Assembly: GCA_950097015.1 (NCBI GenBank)
Contig: CATNEN010000033.1
Location: forward strand, 1,550,001-1,614,000
Reading direction: 5' to 3'
Origin: Macrostomum hystrix
Lineage: Eukaryota > Platyhelminthes > Macrostomidae
Length of the DNA: 64,000 nt
In this document: positions 13,001 to 23,600 of the stretch, in pieces
Numbering within the stretch: the stretch's first letter is position 1
How the letters are laid out: every line of letters begins with the position of its first letter
The notes under the pieces: model-generated
Seen by the model: only the letters and a program-made list of their open reading frames with translations
Database searches by the model: none
What the model was told of the DNA's origin: nothing
Made by a program: the position numbers and the translations under genes

Positions 13001-16000
13001 TCTTATTTAATCCGCTGACCCTAGTCCTAAAAACGAGCGATTAAAAATATTATGATCCTTTTAACTTCGTTAGTAACGGAATATTTTTGTAACGATATTT
13101 TCAACGCCCGCAGCCAAACACAGGCTTACGAGAAGCAGTTGGCCGACTGCACGACCTTCGAGCACGTCGCCAGCGTTCGAGCCAAGTGCGACTGCACCAT
13201 CGAGGGTGTGTTGGAGCTCAGCAAGGGCGAGAAGCCGATTCGAACCTACTGCAACGACATCCTGGGAGCTCAGGAGCCGTACAAGCTGCTGCCTCTCCTG
13301 ACTGACGTGATTAAATTTCTGCTCACAGACCAGAAGCAACACAACTACAGCATGGTCGAGAGGGGTGCCATCTGGGCTGAACGATATCAGAATGCGTCCG
13401 AGAATAACAGGGACTTGCTGGTGGACCTGTCGGCGCGAATTCTGGCCGCGTTTCCCAGCATCAGACAGAGAGTGAACCGCATGAAGTGCGCCCTGCCAAG
13501 GCTGAAGTCAGGCAGGCAGCAGTCGGTGTGTCTGAACATCTGCAACTACACCACTTATGACTTCTCCGTGTTCCAGAGCCGGTGGCCTGATCTCGGCTTC
13601 GACATTCGCGGCGCCAGGATTCGTCTCGCTCGCATCGCCAGGATGATTCAGGGCCGACTGGACGCTGTGAACCAGATTCTCAAGGTGCGGATGTAGCGAG
13701 GAGCCGGCTCTGATGCCAGTCTAGTCACACGGAGTTTGTAACTCAATGAAGCCCAAGGGAGGCAATTTGCGTCCTTGAGAAACACAATATTTAAGTGTTT
13801 CAGTTCAACCAGTTGTACCATTGGGGCCAGTGAGGGGCCCCCGATAGTCCATGGACTGAACAGCTGTACGCAGCCTTTAGAATATGCGGCTGGCTGTGTC
13901 GTACATCTGGCCTAACTGGGTGACATTTCAATATCTATTTTATAGTCTGGAGATCTTGAAAAGTAGCATAAAATTAGTGAACAGCGCCGAGGAAGTAAGG
14001 CGAAGGCGAGGCAGTGGCGAGCAAAGTGAACAAAGCGGGGAACAAAGCCCCTGTGAGGTGCGAAAGTGTACTTTTAGCAATATTGTTATAAAACTGTGGT
14101 AAGGAAGATTAGGAAGTAAAAAAAGCATGGATAAAGATAAAAAAATTGAGCACGGGAGGGCGAGACAGGGCAGCCTGCCCTGAGCCCTGCGCACGGCGTT
14201 AAAAACACGCCCAAAGGCTGGGGGGTGGGGCAGCACAAGCGCTCACGCGAGAGAAAGCGATCGATAAAGGCGGCCCTCCCCCCGCCGCGTTCACTAACCC
14301 GGAGTAGCTACGCTACTCTCCACATTTAGCGTAATAGCCATGAAAACTCCACAAGAGTTGGTGGGACCAGATGCTGTGACTGTAGAGTTGTCGCTTATTT
14401 TCCATTGAAGGGCCAGAACCACGCTCTCAACCACTCGATCGCGCTTCACAAAGTGGACCTTCACCAGTGCCTGGAGGACGAGCTTAACTCCAAGGCCAAC
14501 GTGTTCCACAATGACAGCCTGTGCAAACGGGTGCACGATATTGTGCGCCAGAGCTTCCTGCAGCTGCGAGTCTACCCGAAGACCCTGACAGTCAGGCAAC
14601 TATTCGAAGAGAGAAGCTACGAGCTAGTTAACCTGTTCTCCGATCTTGGGGGCATCATGGGTGAGTAGCAGTGCTGAGCCTGTTCCCTGATCTTGGCGGC
14701 ATCATGGGTGAGTAGCAGTGCTGAGCCTGTTCCCTGATCTTGGCGGCATCATGGGTGAGTAGCAGTGCTGAGCCTGTTCTCTGTTCTTGGGGGCATCATG
14801 GGTGAGTAGCAGTGCTGAGCCTGTTCTCTGTTCTTCGGGGCATCATGGGTGAGTAGCAGTGCTGAGCCTGTTCTCTGTTCTTCGGGGCATCATGGGTGAG
14901 TAGCAGTGCTGAGCCTGTTCTCTGATCTTGGCGGCATCATGGGTGAGTAGCAGTGCTGAGCCTGTTCTCTGATCTTGGCGGCATCATGGGTGAGTAGCAG
15001 TGCTGAGCCTGTTCTCTGATCTTGGCGGCATCATGGGTGAGTAGCAGTGCTGAGCCTGTTCTCTGTTCTTGGGGGCATCATTGGTGAGTAGCAGTGCTGA
15101 GCCTGTTCTCTGATCTTGGCGGCATCATTGGTGAGTAGCAGTGCTGAGCCTGTTCTCTGATCTTGGCGGCATCATGGGTGAGTAGCAGTGCTGAGCCTGT
15201 TTTCTGATCTTGGCGGCATCATGGGTGAGTAGCAGTGCTGAGCCTGTTCTCTGATCTTGGCGGCATCATTGGTGAGTAGCAGTGCTGAGCCTGTTCTCTG
15301 ATCTTGGCGGCATCATTGGTGAGTAGCAGTGCTGAGCCTGTTCTCTGATCTTGGCGGCATCATGGGTGAGTAGCAGTGCTGAGCCTGTTTTCTGATCTTG
15401 GCGGCATCATGGGTGAGTAGCAGTGCTGAGCCTGTTCTCTGATCTTTGCGGCATCATGGGTGAGTAGCAGTGCTGAGCCTGTTCTCTGTTCTTCGGGGCA
15501 TCATGGGTGAGTAGCAGTGCTGAGCCTGTTCTCTGTTCTTCGGGGCATCATGGGTGAGTAGCAGTGCTGAGCCTGTTCTCTGATCTTCGGGGCATCATGG
15601 GTGAGTAGCAGTGCTGAGCCTGTTCTCTGATCTTCGGGGCATCATTGGTGAGTAGCAGTGCTGAGCCTGTTCTCTGATCTTGGCGGCATCATGGGTGAGT
15701 AGCAGTGCTGAGCCTGTTCTCTGTTCTTCGGGGCATCATTGGTGAGTAGCAGTGCTGAGCCTGTTCTCTGATCTTGGCGGCATCATGGGTGAGTAGCAGT
15801 GCTGAGCCTGTTCTCTGATCTTTGCGGCATCATGGGTGAGTAGCAGTGCTGAGCCTGTTTTCTGATCTTGGCGGCATCATGGGTGAGTAGCAGTGCTGAG
15901 CCTGTTCTCTGATCTTTGCGGCATCATGGGTGAGTAGCAGTGCTGAGCCTGTTCTCTGATCTTGGCGGCATCATGGGTGAGTAGCAGTGCTGAGCCTGTT

Positions 16001-17026
16001 CTCTGATCTTTGCGGCATCATGGGTGAGTAGAGCAGTGAGAAGTTTGGTTTAAGTGCGTCAGAATATTCATGCGGAAGCACTCCTACCGATTGGTTCCAG
16101 TAGCTTGGGAGTGCAGTGCAGTTAAAATATTGCATTTAACTTGGTGTCAACTGACTGACTTTATTTTAAGCCGAAAGTTTAAGCGCGAATGCCATCTATG
16201 GGGAACGTTAATTGAAATCTCGCATATAAAATTGTAAAAGCACTCACTCTGACTTCTCAAAAGCGAATCGAACTCACGCAAAGTTGACAATTCAATTAGC
16301 CATCTAAGAATGTTCTGCACCCTCTCATACGCAGGTCTGTGGATCGGCGTCTCAATGGTGACGCTGTGTGAGTTCGCAGAGATCCTACTAATAGTAGTGT
16401 CCTATTACATGCGATCCGCGTTGAGAAAGGTCACCCGCCTGGCTGAAGGCGTGACTGTAGAGCTGAAGATGGACCAGGCGCAGCGCGCCGGTGGCAGCAA
16501 CCATCGCGACCCCCGCGACAGTCCGGATCGGGCCACCAACGACCCAGCGCGGCTGTCGCTACTGGGCAGCAGTCGGAAGCTCGGCAACCACTTTGACCAC
16601 AGCAGCAACCCGAATGTGTACCAGCAGCCCCGGCTGCAGGCTAGCCGGCAGTGGCGTCGGCGCGAATTCGAGACCGCCTCGGTCGGCAACCCGTGGACGG
16701 AACTTCAGTCGCCATTGTTGCCCTCGACGGTTCCAGATGCGTCGCCCCCGCTGCCGCAGCCGGCGCCACCACCGATGCCGCCTCCATCTTCGCTTCCAGC
16801 TGGATACACGCACGTTGGATGCGCTTTCAGTAATCGATCGGATGGCAACGACACCGGAGGGACCGTCGCTGCTAAGCCGCCGCAACCGACGCTGCTGCTG
16901 CTCCCGGCCGGAGCGGCAGGAAATCTGCGACAATCAGGACGGCGACGGACGAAGCGCAGCGGAGACGCCGGCGACGTGAGTCCACCAGCCTGCGCGGTGC
17001 TCTACAATCGGGAGACTCAGCTGTGA
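4097..17026 (+). CDS. DEG/ENaC family sodium channel subunit, five exons, 843 aa
   Basis: Exons 4097-4960, 10372-10526, 13114-13684, 14411-14660 and 16335-17026 sum to 2532 nt with consistent phases (0, 2, 0, 1) and GT-AG borders. The product is a plasma-membrane cation channel subunit: a cytosolic N-terminus, TM1 at about residues 73-93, the post-TM1 motif FPDVTFC (119-124), a large Cys-containing extracellular domain with PYPSEYG and several NxS/T sites, then a pre-TM2 stretch, the selectivity-filter motif GVS (618-620) within LWIGVS, and TM2 to about 640. The cytosolic tail of some 200 residues is rich in Pro, Arg and Ser, with a proline cluster. Start: first in-frame ATG, in good context (AAAATGG). 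The last exon contains a donor-like GTGAGT near 16976, so an alternative C-terminus is possible. Introns 1, 2 and 4 hold tandem arrays. Whether it is gated by acid, peptide or force cannot be read from the sequence. Confidence 0.93.
4961..6377. other. DEG/ENaC intron 1, 5' part
   Basis: Unique intronic sequence. The only structure noticed is a small perfect hairpin at 5212-5233 (GCCGCACT, a 6-nt loop, AGTGCGGC). No exon or RNA gene seen. Confidence 0.5.
6378..7215. repeat. 31-bp minisatellite with a palindromic HindIII core, about 26 copies
   Basis: The unit contains GCTCAATCAAGCTTGATGGT followed by TATTGATCTGT. The period is 31 bp (GCTCAATCA at 6401, 6432 and onward). Every copy carries the palindrome TCAAGCTTGA or a one-base variant (CTCGA, CCTGA, AACTTGA), flanked by TCAAT and ATTGA, so each unit can form a short hairpin. 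Copies decay towards 7130-7215. It lies in DEG/ENaC intron 1. Confidence 0.93.
7216..7962. other. DEG/ENaC intron 1, unique stretch
   Basis: A 160-codon forward frame from 7379 exists, but it has no domain and no splice context. Nothing else recognised. Confidence 0.45.
7963..8132. repeat. 8-bp tandem repeat (TGCTGTCA), about 20 copies
   Basis: Nearly perfect repetition of ATGCTGTC. With no stop codon in any forward frame and a period of 8, all three forward frames read through it. It sits about 80 bp from a transposase remnant in DEG/ENaC intron 1. Confidence 0.95.
8209..8472 (-). pseudogene. DDE transposase remnant (Tc1/mariner or IS630-like C-terminal part)
   Basis: The minus-strand translation contains FVVLFDGARAHLN followed by FLPPYSPFINPVE. 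This is the hallmark of the last part of DDE_3-type transposases: the second catalytic Asp in the DGARAH context and the Glu in NPVE after PPYSPF. The frame ends at a TGA (8209-8211) just past the motif, and upstream it is cut by an in-frame stop near 8473, so the N-terminal DNA-binding domain and the first catalytic Asp are missing. No terminal inverted repeats were found. It is an inactive fossil inside DEG/ENaC intron 1. Confidence 0.75.
8476..9041. other. DEG/ENaC intron 1, unique stretch
   Basis: No further transposase homology, RNA gene or array recognised. Confidence 0.45.
9042..9266. repeat. 21-bp minisatellite, about 11 copies
   Basis: Unit CCTGTTAGACACAGATTCAA plus one base. The CCTGTTAGACA core recurs in the array at 34079-34846 and, with one change, at 31995-32272. 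Confidence 0.93.
9267..9721. other. DEG/ENaC intron 1, unique stretch
   Basis: AT-rich; nothing recognised. Confidence 0.45.
9722..9768 (+). repeat. Interstitial telomeric repeat (TTAGGG)n
   Basis: About seven TTAGGG-type hexamers, four of them perfect and contiguous, with edge variants TAGGTT and GGGTTCGGG. This is the canonical telomere hexamer of many animals, here inside an intron and so not at a chromosome end. Confidence 0.9.
9769..10371. other. DEG/ENaC intron 1, 3' end
   Basis: Ends in the acceptor CTCCGCAG before exon 2. A short imprecise repeat of AGTCACTGC with ATCATGA/AGTCATGA lies at about 10240-10325. Nothing else seen. Confidence 0.5.
10541..10980. repeat. 15-bp minisatellite, about 28 copies, in DEG/ENaC intron 2
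   Basis: Units GAATCCCGTAGTTAG, GAATCCCATAGTTGG and GAATCCCGTATTTAA alternate irregularly. The array begins within about 15 bases of the exon-2 donor. Confidence 0.92.
10981..13113. other. DEG/ENaC intron 2, remainder
   Basis: About 2.1 kb without arrays. I find no further exon between exons 2 and 3, since their phases already join. A roughly 35-bp direct repeat (TGCGCAAGTTGGTTTAGTG) occurs at about 12042 and 12080. Otherwise nothing recognised. Confidence 0.5.
13822..13923 (+). mobile_element. SINE fragment (central/3' part)
   Basis: Contains TCCATGGACTGAACA followed by GTACGCAGC and ACATCTGGCCTAACTGGG, matching in order the body of the fuller SINE at 51474-51790. The tRNA-like head is absent. 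It lies in DEG/ENaC intron 3. Confidence 0.7.
14632..16030 (+). repeat. 47-bp tandem array of the exon-4 end plus 5' splice donor, 29 periods
   Basis: The unit is the last 29 bp of exon 4 (CCTGTTCTC through GGCATCATGG) joined to the first 18 bp of intron 4 (GTGAGTAGCAGTGCTGAG). The true donor is at 14661 and the last copy's donor is at 16024; 1363 bp is exactly 29 x 47, so there are no net indels. Copies vary by substitution only (CTTGGCGGC, CTTCGGGGC, CTTTGCGGC, ATCATTGG). Every copy seen keeps a GTGAGTAG donor. From any later donor the message would run through GGT GAG TAG, so only the first donor keeps the channel frame into TM2. Confidence 0.97.
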
Positions 17027-17303
17027 CGGCTGATCAGCTGACAATCTGCCACTGAGTAGAAGTTTTCTGAGCTGCCTTGCACAGGGAGGCAGTGTGATCG
17101 TCAACTATCAACTGAAACTTGTCTGCTCACAGCTTTCAATTAGAACTTTTACTGCTCGAAAGATCAAAACTTTGCCTTGTTAAGGCGCATTACTAAGCTA
17201 ACGCTTCTCGTGACAAACGAAGAAATAATTTGCTAATGTTTTTCTTTCTTCGAATATTTCTTCAGCTTGACTAATGAACGCATCTCAATTGCCCGAGATT
17301 GCA

Positions 17304-17828
17304 TCGTCCTCTCAGCGCTCAAGTTCAACTGTCACTCCATCGTCCTCTCAGCGCTCAAGTTCAACTGTCACTCCATCGTCCTCAAAGCGCTCAAGTTCAA
17401 CTGTCACTCCCTCGTCCTCTCAGCGCTCAAGTTCAACTGTCACTCCATCGTCCTCTCAGCGCTCAAGTTCAACTGTCACTCCATCGTCCTCTCAGCGCTC
17501 AAGTTCAACTGTCACTCCATCGTCCTCTCAGCGCTCAAGTTCAACTGTCACTCCATCGTCCTCTCAGCGCTCAAGGTCAACTGTCACTCCCTCGTCCTCT
17601 CAGCGCTCAAGTTCAACTGTCACTCCATCGTCCTCTCAGCGCTCAAGGTCAACTGTCACTCCCTCGTCCTCTCAGCGCTCAAGTTCAACTGTCACTCCAT
17701 CGTCCTCTCAGCGCTCAAGGTCAACTGTCACTCCCTCGTCCTCTCAGCGCTCAAGTTCAACTGTCACTCCCTCGTCCTCTCAGCGCTCAAGGTCAACTGT
17801 CACTCCATCGTCCTCTCAGCGCTCAAGC
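17304..17828. repeat. 36-bp minisatellite, about 14.5 copies
   Basis: The unit contains CCTCTCAGCGCTCAAGTTCA. All three forward frames are stop-free through it; one reads SSSQRSSSTVTP repeats. It lies about 280 bp past the DEG/ENaC stop. No supporting gene structure. Confidence 0.93.
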
Positions 17829-18391
17829 TTAAATGTCATGCTGCGCCTAAGCTGAGTTGCTCTCGAACTAAAAGTGCATTGGCACTTGCATGCTCGCGCA
17901 GTGCATCGCTGCTCATTTATTTTTTATTTACCAAAGTTTTAACGTGATATTTCAAACCAATTTGATAGCCGGAAACTAGAACACGCTGTTTAATTTCAGT
18001 CTTTCTCTGCCCGTACATGACGCTCCTGATTCTATTTGAGAACATTGCGCTTATCTATTTGAAGCAGTTATGTCTGCGAGTTTGACTGCTACATTAGAGA
18101 CTATATGACACCTCTGAGCACTCTCGTTCAAGCCTGGGTATGCTCAAATGCATAGTTAATACACAAATACATACAATTAATGGGCCTAGACCGAGCTACT
18201 TGTCCGAAATGATCAGCTTCGATGCGTTGCCGTTAATTGAAACCCCAACTATGGCATCCTGCAGCAGATCATCTTCTGTCTGTCTCAATACCTGCCCCAG
18301 GTGATGCGAATACCCATGCGGGCAAGGCCAGGTGTTTTAGATGGATGGCTAAGAAAATATTAAGAAAACTCGACTCTGTGACAGAGCCAGC
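17829..18391. other. Intergenic unique sequence
   Basis: Nothing recognised. Upstream exons of the candidate gene ending at 20523 could lie here, but I could not identify any. Confidence 0.4.
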
Positions 18392-19115
18392 TGTCACTGA
18401 CTGTATGGCTGTCACTGACTGTATGGCTGTCACTGACTGTATGGCTGTCACTGACTGTATGGCTGTCACTGACTGTATGGCTGTCACTGACTGTATAGCT
18501 GTCACTGACTGTATGGCTGTCACTGACTGTATGGCTGTCACTGACTGTATGGCTGTCACTGACTGTATGGCTGTCACTGACTGTATGGCTGTCACTGACT
18601 GTATGGCTGTCACTGACTGTATGGCTGTCACTGACTGTATGGCTGTCACTGACTGTATAGCTGTCACTGACTGTATGGCTGTCACTGACTGTATGGCTGT
18701 CACTGACTGTATGGCTGTCACTGACTGTATGGCTGTCACTGACTGTATGGCTGTCACTGACTGTATGGCTGTCACTGACTGTATGGCTGTCACTGACTGT
18801 ATGGCTGTCACTGACTGTATGGCTGTCACTGACTGTATGGCTGTCACTGACTGTATAGCTGTCACTGACTGTATGGCTGTCACTGACTGTATGGCTGTCA
18901 CTGACTGTATGGCTGTCACTGACTGTATGGCTGTCACTGACTGTATGGCTGTCACTGACTGTATGGCTGTCACTGACTGTATGGCTGTCACTGACTGTAT
19001 GGCTGTCACTGACTGTATGGCTGTCACTGACTGTATAGCTGTCACTGACTGTATGGCTGTCACTGACTGTATGGCTGTCACTGACTGTATGGCTGTCACT
19101 GACTGTATGGCTGTC
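18392..19115. repeat. 18-bp minisatellite, left block, about 40 copies
   Basis: Unit TATGGCTGTCACTGACTG, nearly invariant; TATAGCTG variants recur at intervals. It continues in the same phase at 19694, showing one array split by an insertion. The unit is open in several frames on both strands. Confidence 0.97.
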
Positions 19116-19693
19116 TTACTTTACTTAATTGCAGGGGGGCCTGGGGCACTTGACGCACAAGCGCAGGAACGGCATGCCCCCAGGCCGGCGAACTAGGCGG
19201 GAGTCGCCCATCGCGCCATCTAGACCCCTGAACACAGGCACCTCATACACAGCCGCAAGCCAAGCGGGGAAGGGGGCGGCAGCCGGAGTGCCTCTCACCC
19301 CCAGGCCCGCACACGCACAGAGCTGACCAAACCAGGGGAGGACTTATATGCCTGAAGGGTAGGGACGAGAGGACCAAGCCACGCGCGCAGACGGCTGGTG
19401 AAACCTCGCCGCTCAGAGCACGCAAGGCTGGTGCACACCCGCCCCACCCCCCATACAACGCCTCACACCCGGCCCAACGCACAAACACAAACACAAACAA
19501 GCAGGCACACAGAAGGCAGGAGCGAAGCTATTATTTCAAGCTTTGATTGCACGAAATATGGTGCACCTCCGCCGGTCGCTACTGTCCAAACCCACCCAAC
19601 AAGTCCCGAAATTAATCGTGACTTGAAGGGTTAATCGAACTAGCGTCCTTTGGAGTGCGAGGCAGCGACGTTAGCCGCTGACCCACTCGCCCC
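19116..19693 (-). mobile_element. tRNA-derived SINE inserted in the 18-bp array, 578 bp
   Basis: Read on the minus strand, the element starts at 19693 with a tRNA-like head: a box-A-like stretch (GTGGGTCAGCGGCTA) and a box-B-like TAGTTCGATTA about 35 bases further on. It ends in an A-rich simple tail, AATTAAGTAAAGTAA, at 19116. A 13-bp direct repeat, CTGTATGGCTGTC, flanks it (19103-19115 and 19694-19706). Removing the element and one copy restores a continuous minisatellite. Because the target is itself repetitive, the exact duplication length is uncertain. No reading frame of interest. It differs from the SINE family at 51474. Confidence 0.78.
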
Positions 19694-20038
19694 CTGTATG
19701 GCTGTCACTGACTGTATAGCTGTCACTGACTGTATGGCTGTCACTGACTGTATAGCTGTCACTGACTGTATGGCTGTCACTGACTGTATGGCTGTCACTG
19801 ACTGTATGGCTGTCACTGACTGTATGGCTGTCACTGACTGTATGGCTGTCACTGACTGTATGGCTGTCACTGACTGTATGGCTGTCACTGACTGTATGGC
19901 TGTCACTGACTGTATGGCTGTCACTGACTGCATGGCTGTCACTGACTGTATGGCTGTCACTGACTGTATGGCTGTCACTGACTGTATGGCTGTCACTGAC
20001 TGTATAGCTGTCACTGACTGTATGGCTGTCACTGACTG
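19694..20038. repeat. 18-bp minisatellite, right block, about 19 copies
   Basis: Same unit and phase as the block ending at 19115; one copy reads GCATGGCTG. A 7-bp perfect stem with a TTTT loop follows at 20083-20100. Confidence 0.97.
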
Positions 20039-20310
20039 CCAAAATAATGGAAATTTCGTGAGCATACTAATTATGACTATATTGGTGGCTTTTGCCACCA
20101 GACATCCCGACGAGAATCGTTGAATATCTCGACGTTGCCGATGTTTTGTGATTCTGGAAGTTGGTTCATCGGATACAGAAAAAAATGGTGCATTTGAAAC
20201 ATTCCCGTGGTGTTTTGACTGATTGCACTTATTTTTTAAGCATAAATTTGAAGCATAAAGTCCTTTGTTTGATGCTGTTTGATTCCAAGTCATTTGTACA
20301 TGCTTTGCAG

Positions 20311-20523
20311 CACGTATCGAAACAAAAAGCACGCTTTAATAAAGTACAGAAAGAGATGAAGACTGCAAATCGAGACGCTGCACCAGATGCGGATCTGCAC
20401 GTACCGTTGATGAAGCCAAAGCAAATAGTGAAAAAAGCAGATGCAGCTACAAGCTGGGATTTTAAATCGATAAATTACAATAGCAAGCCAATGCCCCATC
20501 ATGATAACTTACAAAACAACTGA
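20311..20523 (+). CDS. Probable terminal exon of an unidentified gene (partial)
   Basis: An acceptor-like TACATGCTTTGCAG ends at 20310 and is followed by 70 codons in phase 0, ending at TGA 20521-20523. AATAAA follows at 20549-20554, 26 nt past the stop, a well-placed polyadenylation signal. The peptide is charged and soluble, with KQKARFNKVQKEMK at its start. I do not recognise the family. Codon use is more A/T-rich than in neighbouring genes. Upstream exons would have to lie among the 17-20 kb repeats. It could be a chance open frame. Confidence 0.4.
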   Translation, partial: HVSKQKARFNKVQKEMKTANRDAAPDADLHVPLMKPKQIVKKADAATSWDFKSINYNSKPMPHHDNLQNN

Positions 20524-20548
20524 AGTGCATTGCACAGATTGTCTGGTA

Positions 20549-20554
20549 AATAAA
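20549..20554 (+). promoter_or_regulatory. Polyadenylation signal AATAAA
   Basis: In TGGTAAATAAACTAG, 26 nt after the stop of the candidate exon at 20311-20523 and about 75 nt before the giant array. Confidence 0.5.
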
Positions 20555-20627
20555 CTAGCATTCCTGTCCATTGGTCCTGAGATAATAGATGAAGTGATAA
20601 CGACCAGGCTCAATACCTCACTTTAAC

Positions 20628-23600
20628 CCTGACTTATCCCCATAGCATCTCCCTGACTTATCCCCATAGCATCTCCCTGACTTATCCCCAGCATCTCCCT
20701 GACTTATCCCCATAGCATCTCCCTGACTTATCCCCAGCATCTCCCTGACTTATCCCCATAGCATCTCCCTGACTTATCCCCATAGCATCTCCCTGACTTA
20801 TCCCCAGCATCTCCCTGACTTATCCCCAGCATCTCCCTGACTTATCCCCATAGCATCTCCCTGACTTATCCCCATAGCATCTCCCTGACTTATCCCCATA
20901 GCATCTCCCTGACTTATCCCCATAGCATCTCCCTGACTTATCCCCATAGCATCTCCCTGACTTATTCCCATAGCATCACCCTGACTTATCCCCATAGCAT
21001 CTCCCTGACTTATCCCCATAGCATCTCCCTGACTTATCCCCAGCATCTCCCTGACTTATCCCCATAGCATCTCCCTGACTTATCCCCATAGCATCTCCCT
21101 GACTTATCCCCAGCATCTCCCTGACTTATCCCCATAGCATCTCCCTGACTTATCCCCGTAGCATCTCCCTGACTTATCCCCATAGCATCTCCCTGACTTA
21201 TCCCCAGCATCTCCCTGACTTATCCCCATAGCATCTCCCTGACTTATCCCCATAGCATCTCCCTGACTTATCCCCATAGCATCTCCCTGACTTATCCCCA
21301 TAGCATCTCCCTGACTTATCCCCATAGCATCTCCCTGACTTATCCCCATAGCATCTCCCTGACTTATCCTCATAGCATCTCCCTGACTTATCCCCATAGC
21401 ATCTCCCTGACTTATCCCCATAGCATCTCCCTGACTTATCCCCATAGCATCTCCCTGACTTATCCCCAGCATCTCCCTGAATTATCCCCATAGCATCTCC
21501 CTGACTTATCCCCATAGCATCTCCCTGACTTATCCCCATAGCATCTCCCTGACTTATCCCCATAGCATCTCCCTGACTTATCCCCATAGCATCTCCCTGA
21601 CTTATCCCCATAGCATCTCCCTGACTTATCCCCATAGCATCTCCCTGACTTATCCCCATAGCATCTCCCTGACTTATCCCCATAGCATCTCCCTGACTTA
21701 TCCCCAGCATCTCCCTGAATTATCCCCATAGCATCTCCCTGACTTATCCCCATAGCATCTCCCTGACTTATCCCCCGCATCTCCCTGACTTATCCCCAGC
21801 ATCTCCCTGACTTATCCCCCGCATCTCCCTGACTTATCCCCATAGCATCTCCCTGACTTATCCCCAGCATCTCCCTGACTTATCCCCAGCATCTCCCTGA
21901 CTTATCCCCCGCATCTCCCTGACTTATCTCCATAGCATCTCCCTGACTTATCCCCATAGCATCTCCCTGACTTATCCCCCGCATCTCCCTGACTTATCCC
22001 CATAGCATCTCCCTGACTTATCCCCATAGCATCTCCCTGACTTATCCCCATAGCATCTCCCTGACTTATCCCCATAGCATCTCCCTGACTTATTCCCATA
22101 GCATCTCCCTGACTTATCCCCAGCATCTCCCTGAATTATCCCCATAGCATCTCCCTGACTTATCCCCATAGCATCTCCCTGACTTATCCCCATAGCATCT
22201 CCCTGACTTATCCCCATAGCATCTCCCTGACTTATCCCCATAGCATCTCCCTGACTTATCCACATAGCATCTCCCTGACTTATCCCCAGCATCTCCCTGA
22301 CTTATCCCCAGCATCTCCCTGACTTATCCCCATAGCATCTCCCTGACTTATCCCCATAGCATCTCCCTGACTTATCCCCATAGCATCTCCCTGACTTATC
22401 CCCAGCATCTCCCTGACTTATCCCCATAGCATCTCCCTGACTTATCCCCAGCATCTCCCTGACTTATCCCCATAGCATCTCCCTGACTTATCCCCATAGC
22501 ATCTCCCTGACTTATCCCCAGCATCTCCCTGACTTATCCCCATAGCATCTCCCTGACTTAATCCCCAGCATCTCCCTGACTTATCCCCATAGCATCTCCC
22601 TGACTTATTCCCCATAGCATCTCCCTGACTTATCCCCATAGCATCTCCCTGACTTATCCCCATAGCATCTCCCTGACTTATCCCCATAGCATCTCCCTGA
22701 CTTATCCCCATAGCATCTCCCTGACTTATCCCCATAGCATCTCCCTGACTTATCCCCATAGCATCTCCCTGACTTATCCCCATAGCATCTCCCTGACTTA
22801 TCCCCATAGCATCTCCCTGACTTATCCCCATAGCATCTCCCTGACTTATCCCCATAGCATCTCCCTGACTTATCCCCATAGCATCTCCCTGACTTATCCC
22901 CATAGCATCTCCCTGACTTATCCCCATAGCATCTCCCTGACTTATCCCCATAGCATCTCCCTGACTTATCCCCATAGCATCTCCCTGACTTATCCCCATA
23001 GCATCTCCCTGACTTATCCCCAGCATCTCCCTGACTTATCCCCATAGCATCTCCCTGACTTATCCCCATAGCATCTCCCTGACTTATCCCCAGCATCTCC
23101 CTGACTTATCCCCAGCATCTCCTTGAATTATCCCCATAGCATCTCCCTGACTTATCCCCATAGCATCTCCCTGACTTATCCCCATAGCATCTCCCTGACT
23201 TATCCCCATAGCATCTCCCTGACTTATCCCCATAGCATCTCCCTGACTTATCCCCATAGCATCTCCCTGACTTATCCCCAGCATCTCCCCTGACTTATCC
23301 CCAGCATCTCCCTGACTTATCCCCCGCATCTCCCTGACTTATCTCCATAGCATCTCCCTGACTTATCCCCATAGCATCTCCCTGACTTATCCCCATAGCA
23401 TCTCCCTGACTTATCCCCATAGCATCTCCCTGACTTATCCCCATAGCATCTCCCTGACTTATCCCCATAGCATCTCCCTGACTTATTCCCATAGCATCTC
23501 CCTGACTTATCCCCAGCATCTCCCTGAATTATCCCCATAGCATCTCCCTGACTTATCCCCATAGCATCTCCCTGACTTATCCCCAGCATCTCCCTGACTT

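Noticed and set aside
17267-17947. Ser/Thr-rich or LSAQVQLSLHRP repeat proteins
   Set aside because: All three forward frames are open over the same 36-bp array, which points to composition, not coding.
20083-20100. Histone-mRNA-like stem-loop (6-7 bp stem, TTTT loop)
   Set aside because: The stem sequence does not fit the histone consensus and no histone gene precedes it.
18237-20332. Long frames on both strands rich in AVTDCM or TAIQSV repeats
   Set aside because: An 18-bp unit with no stops in several frames; frames exist on both strands at once and are interrupted by a SINE.
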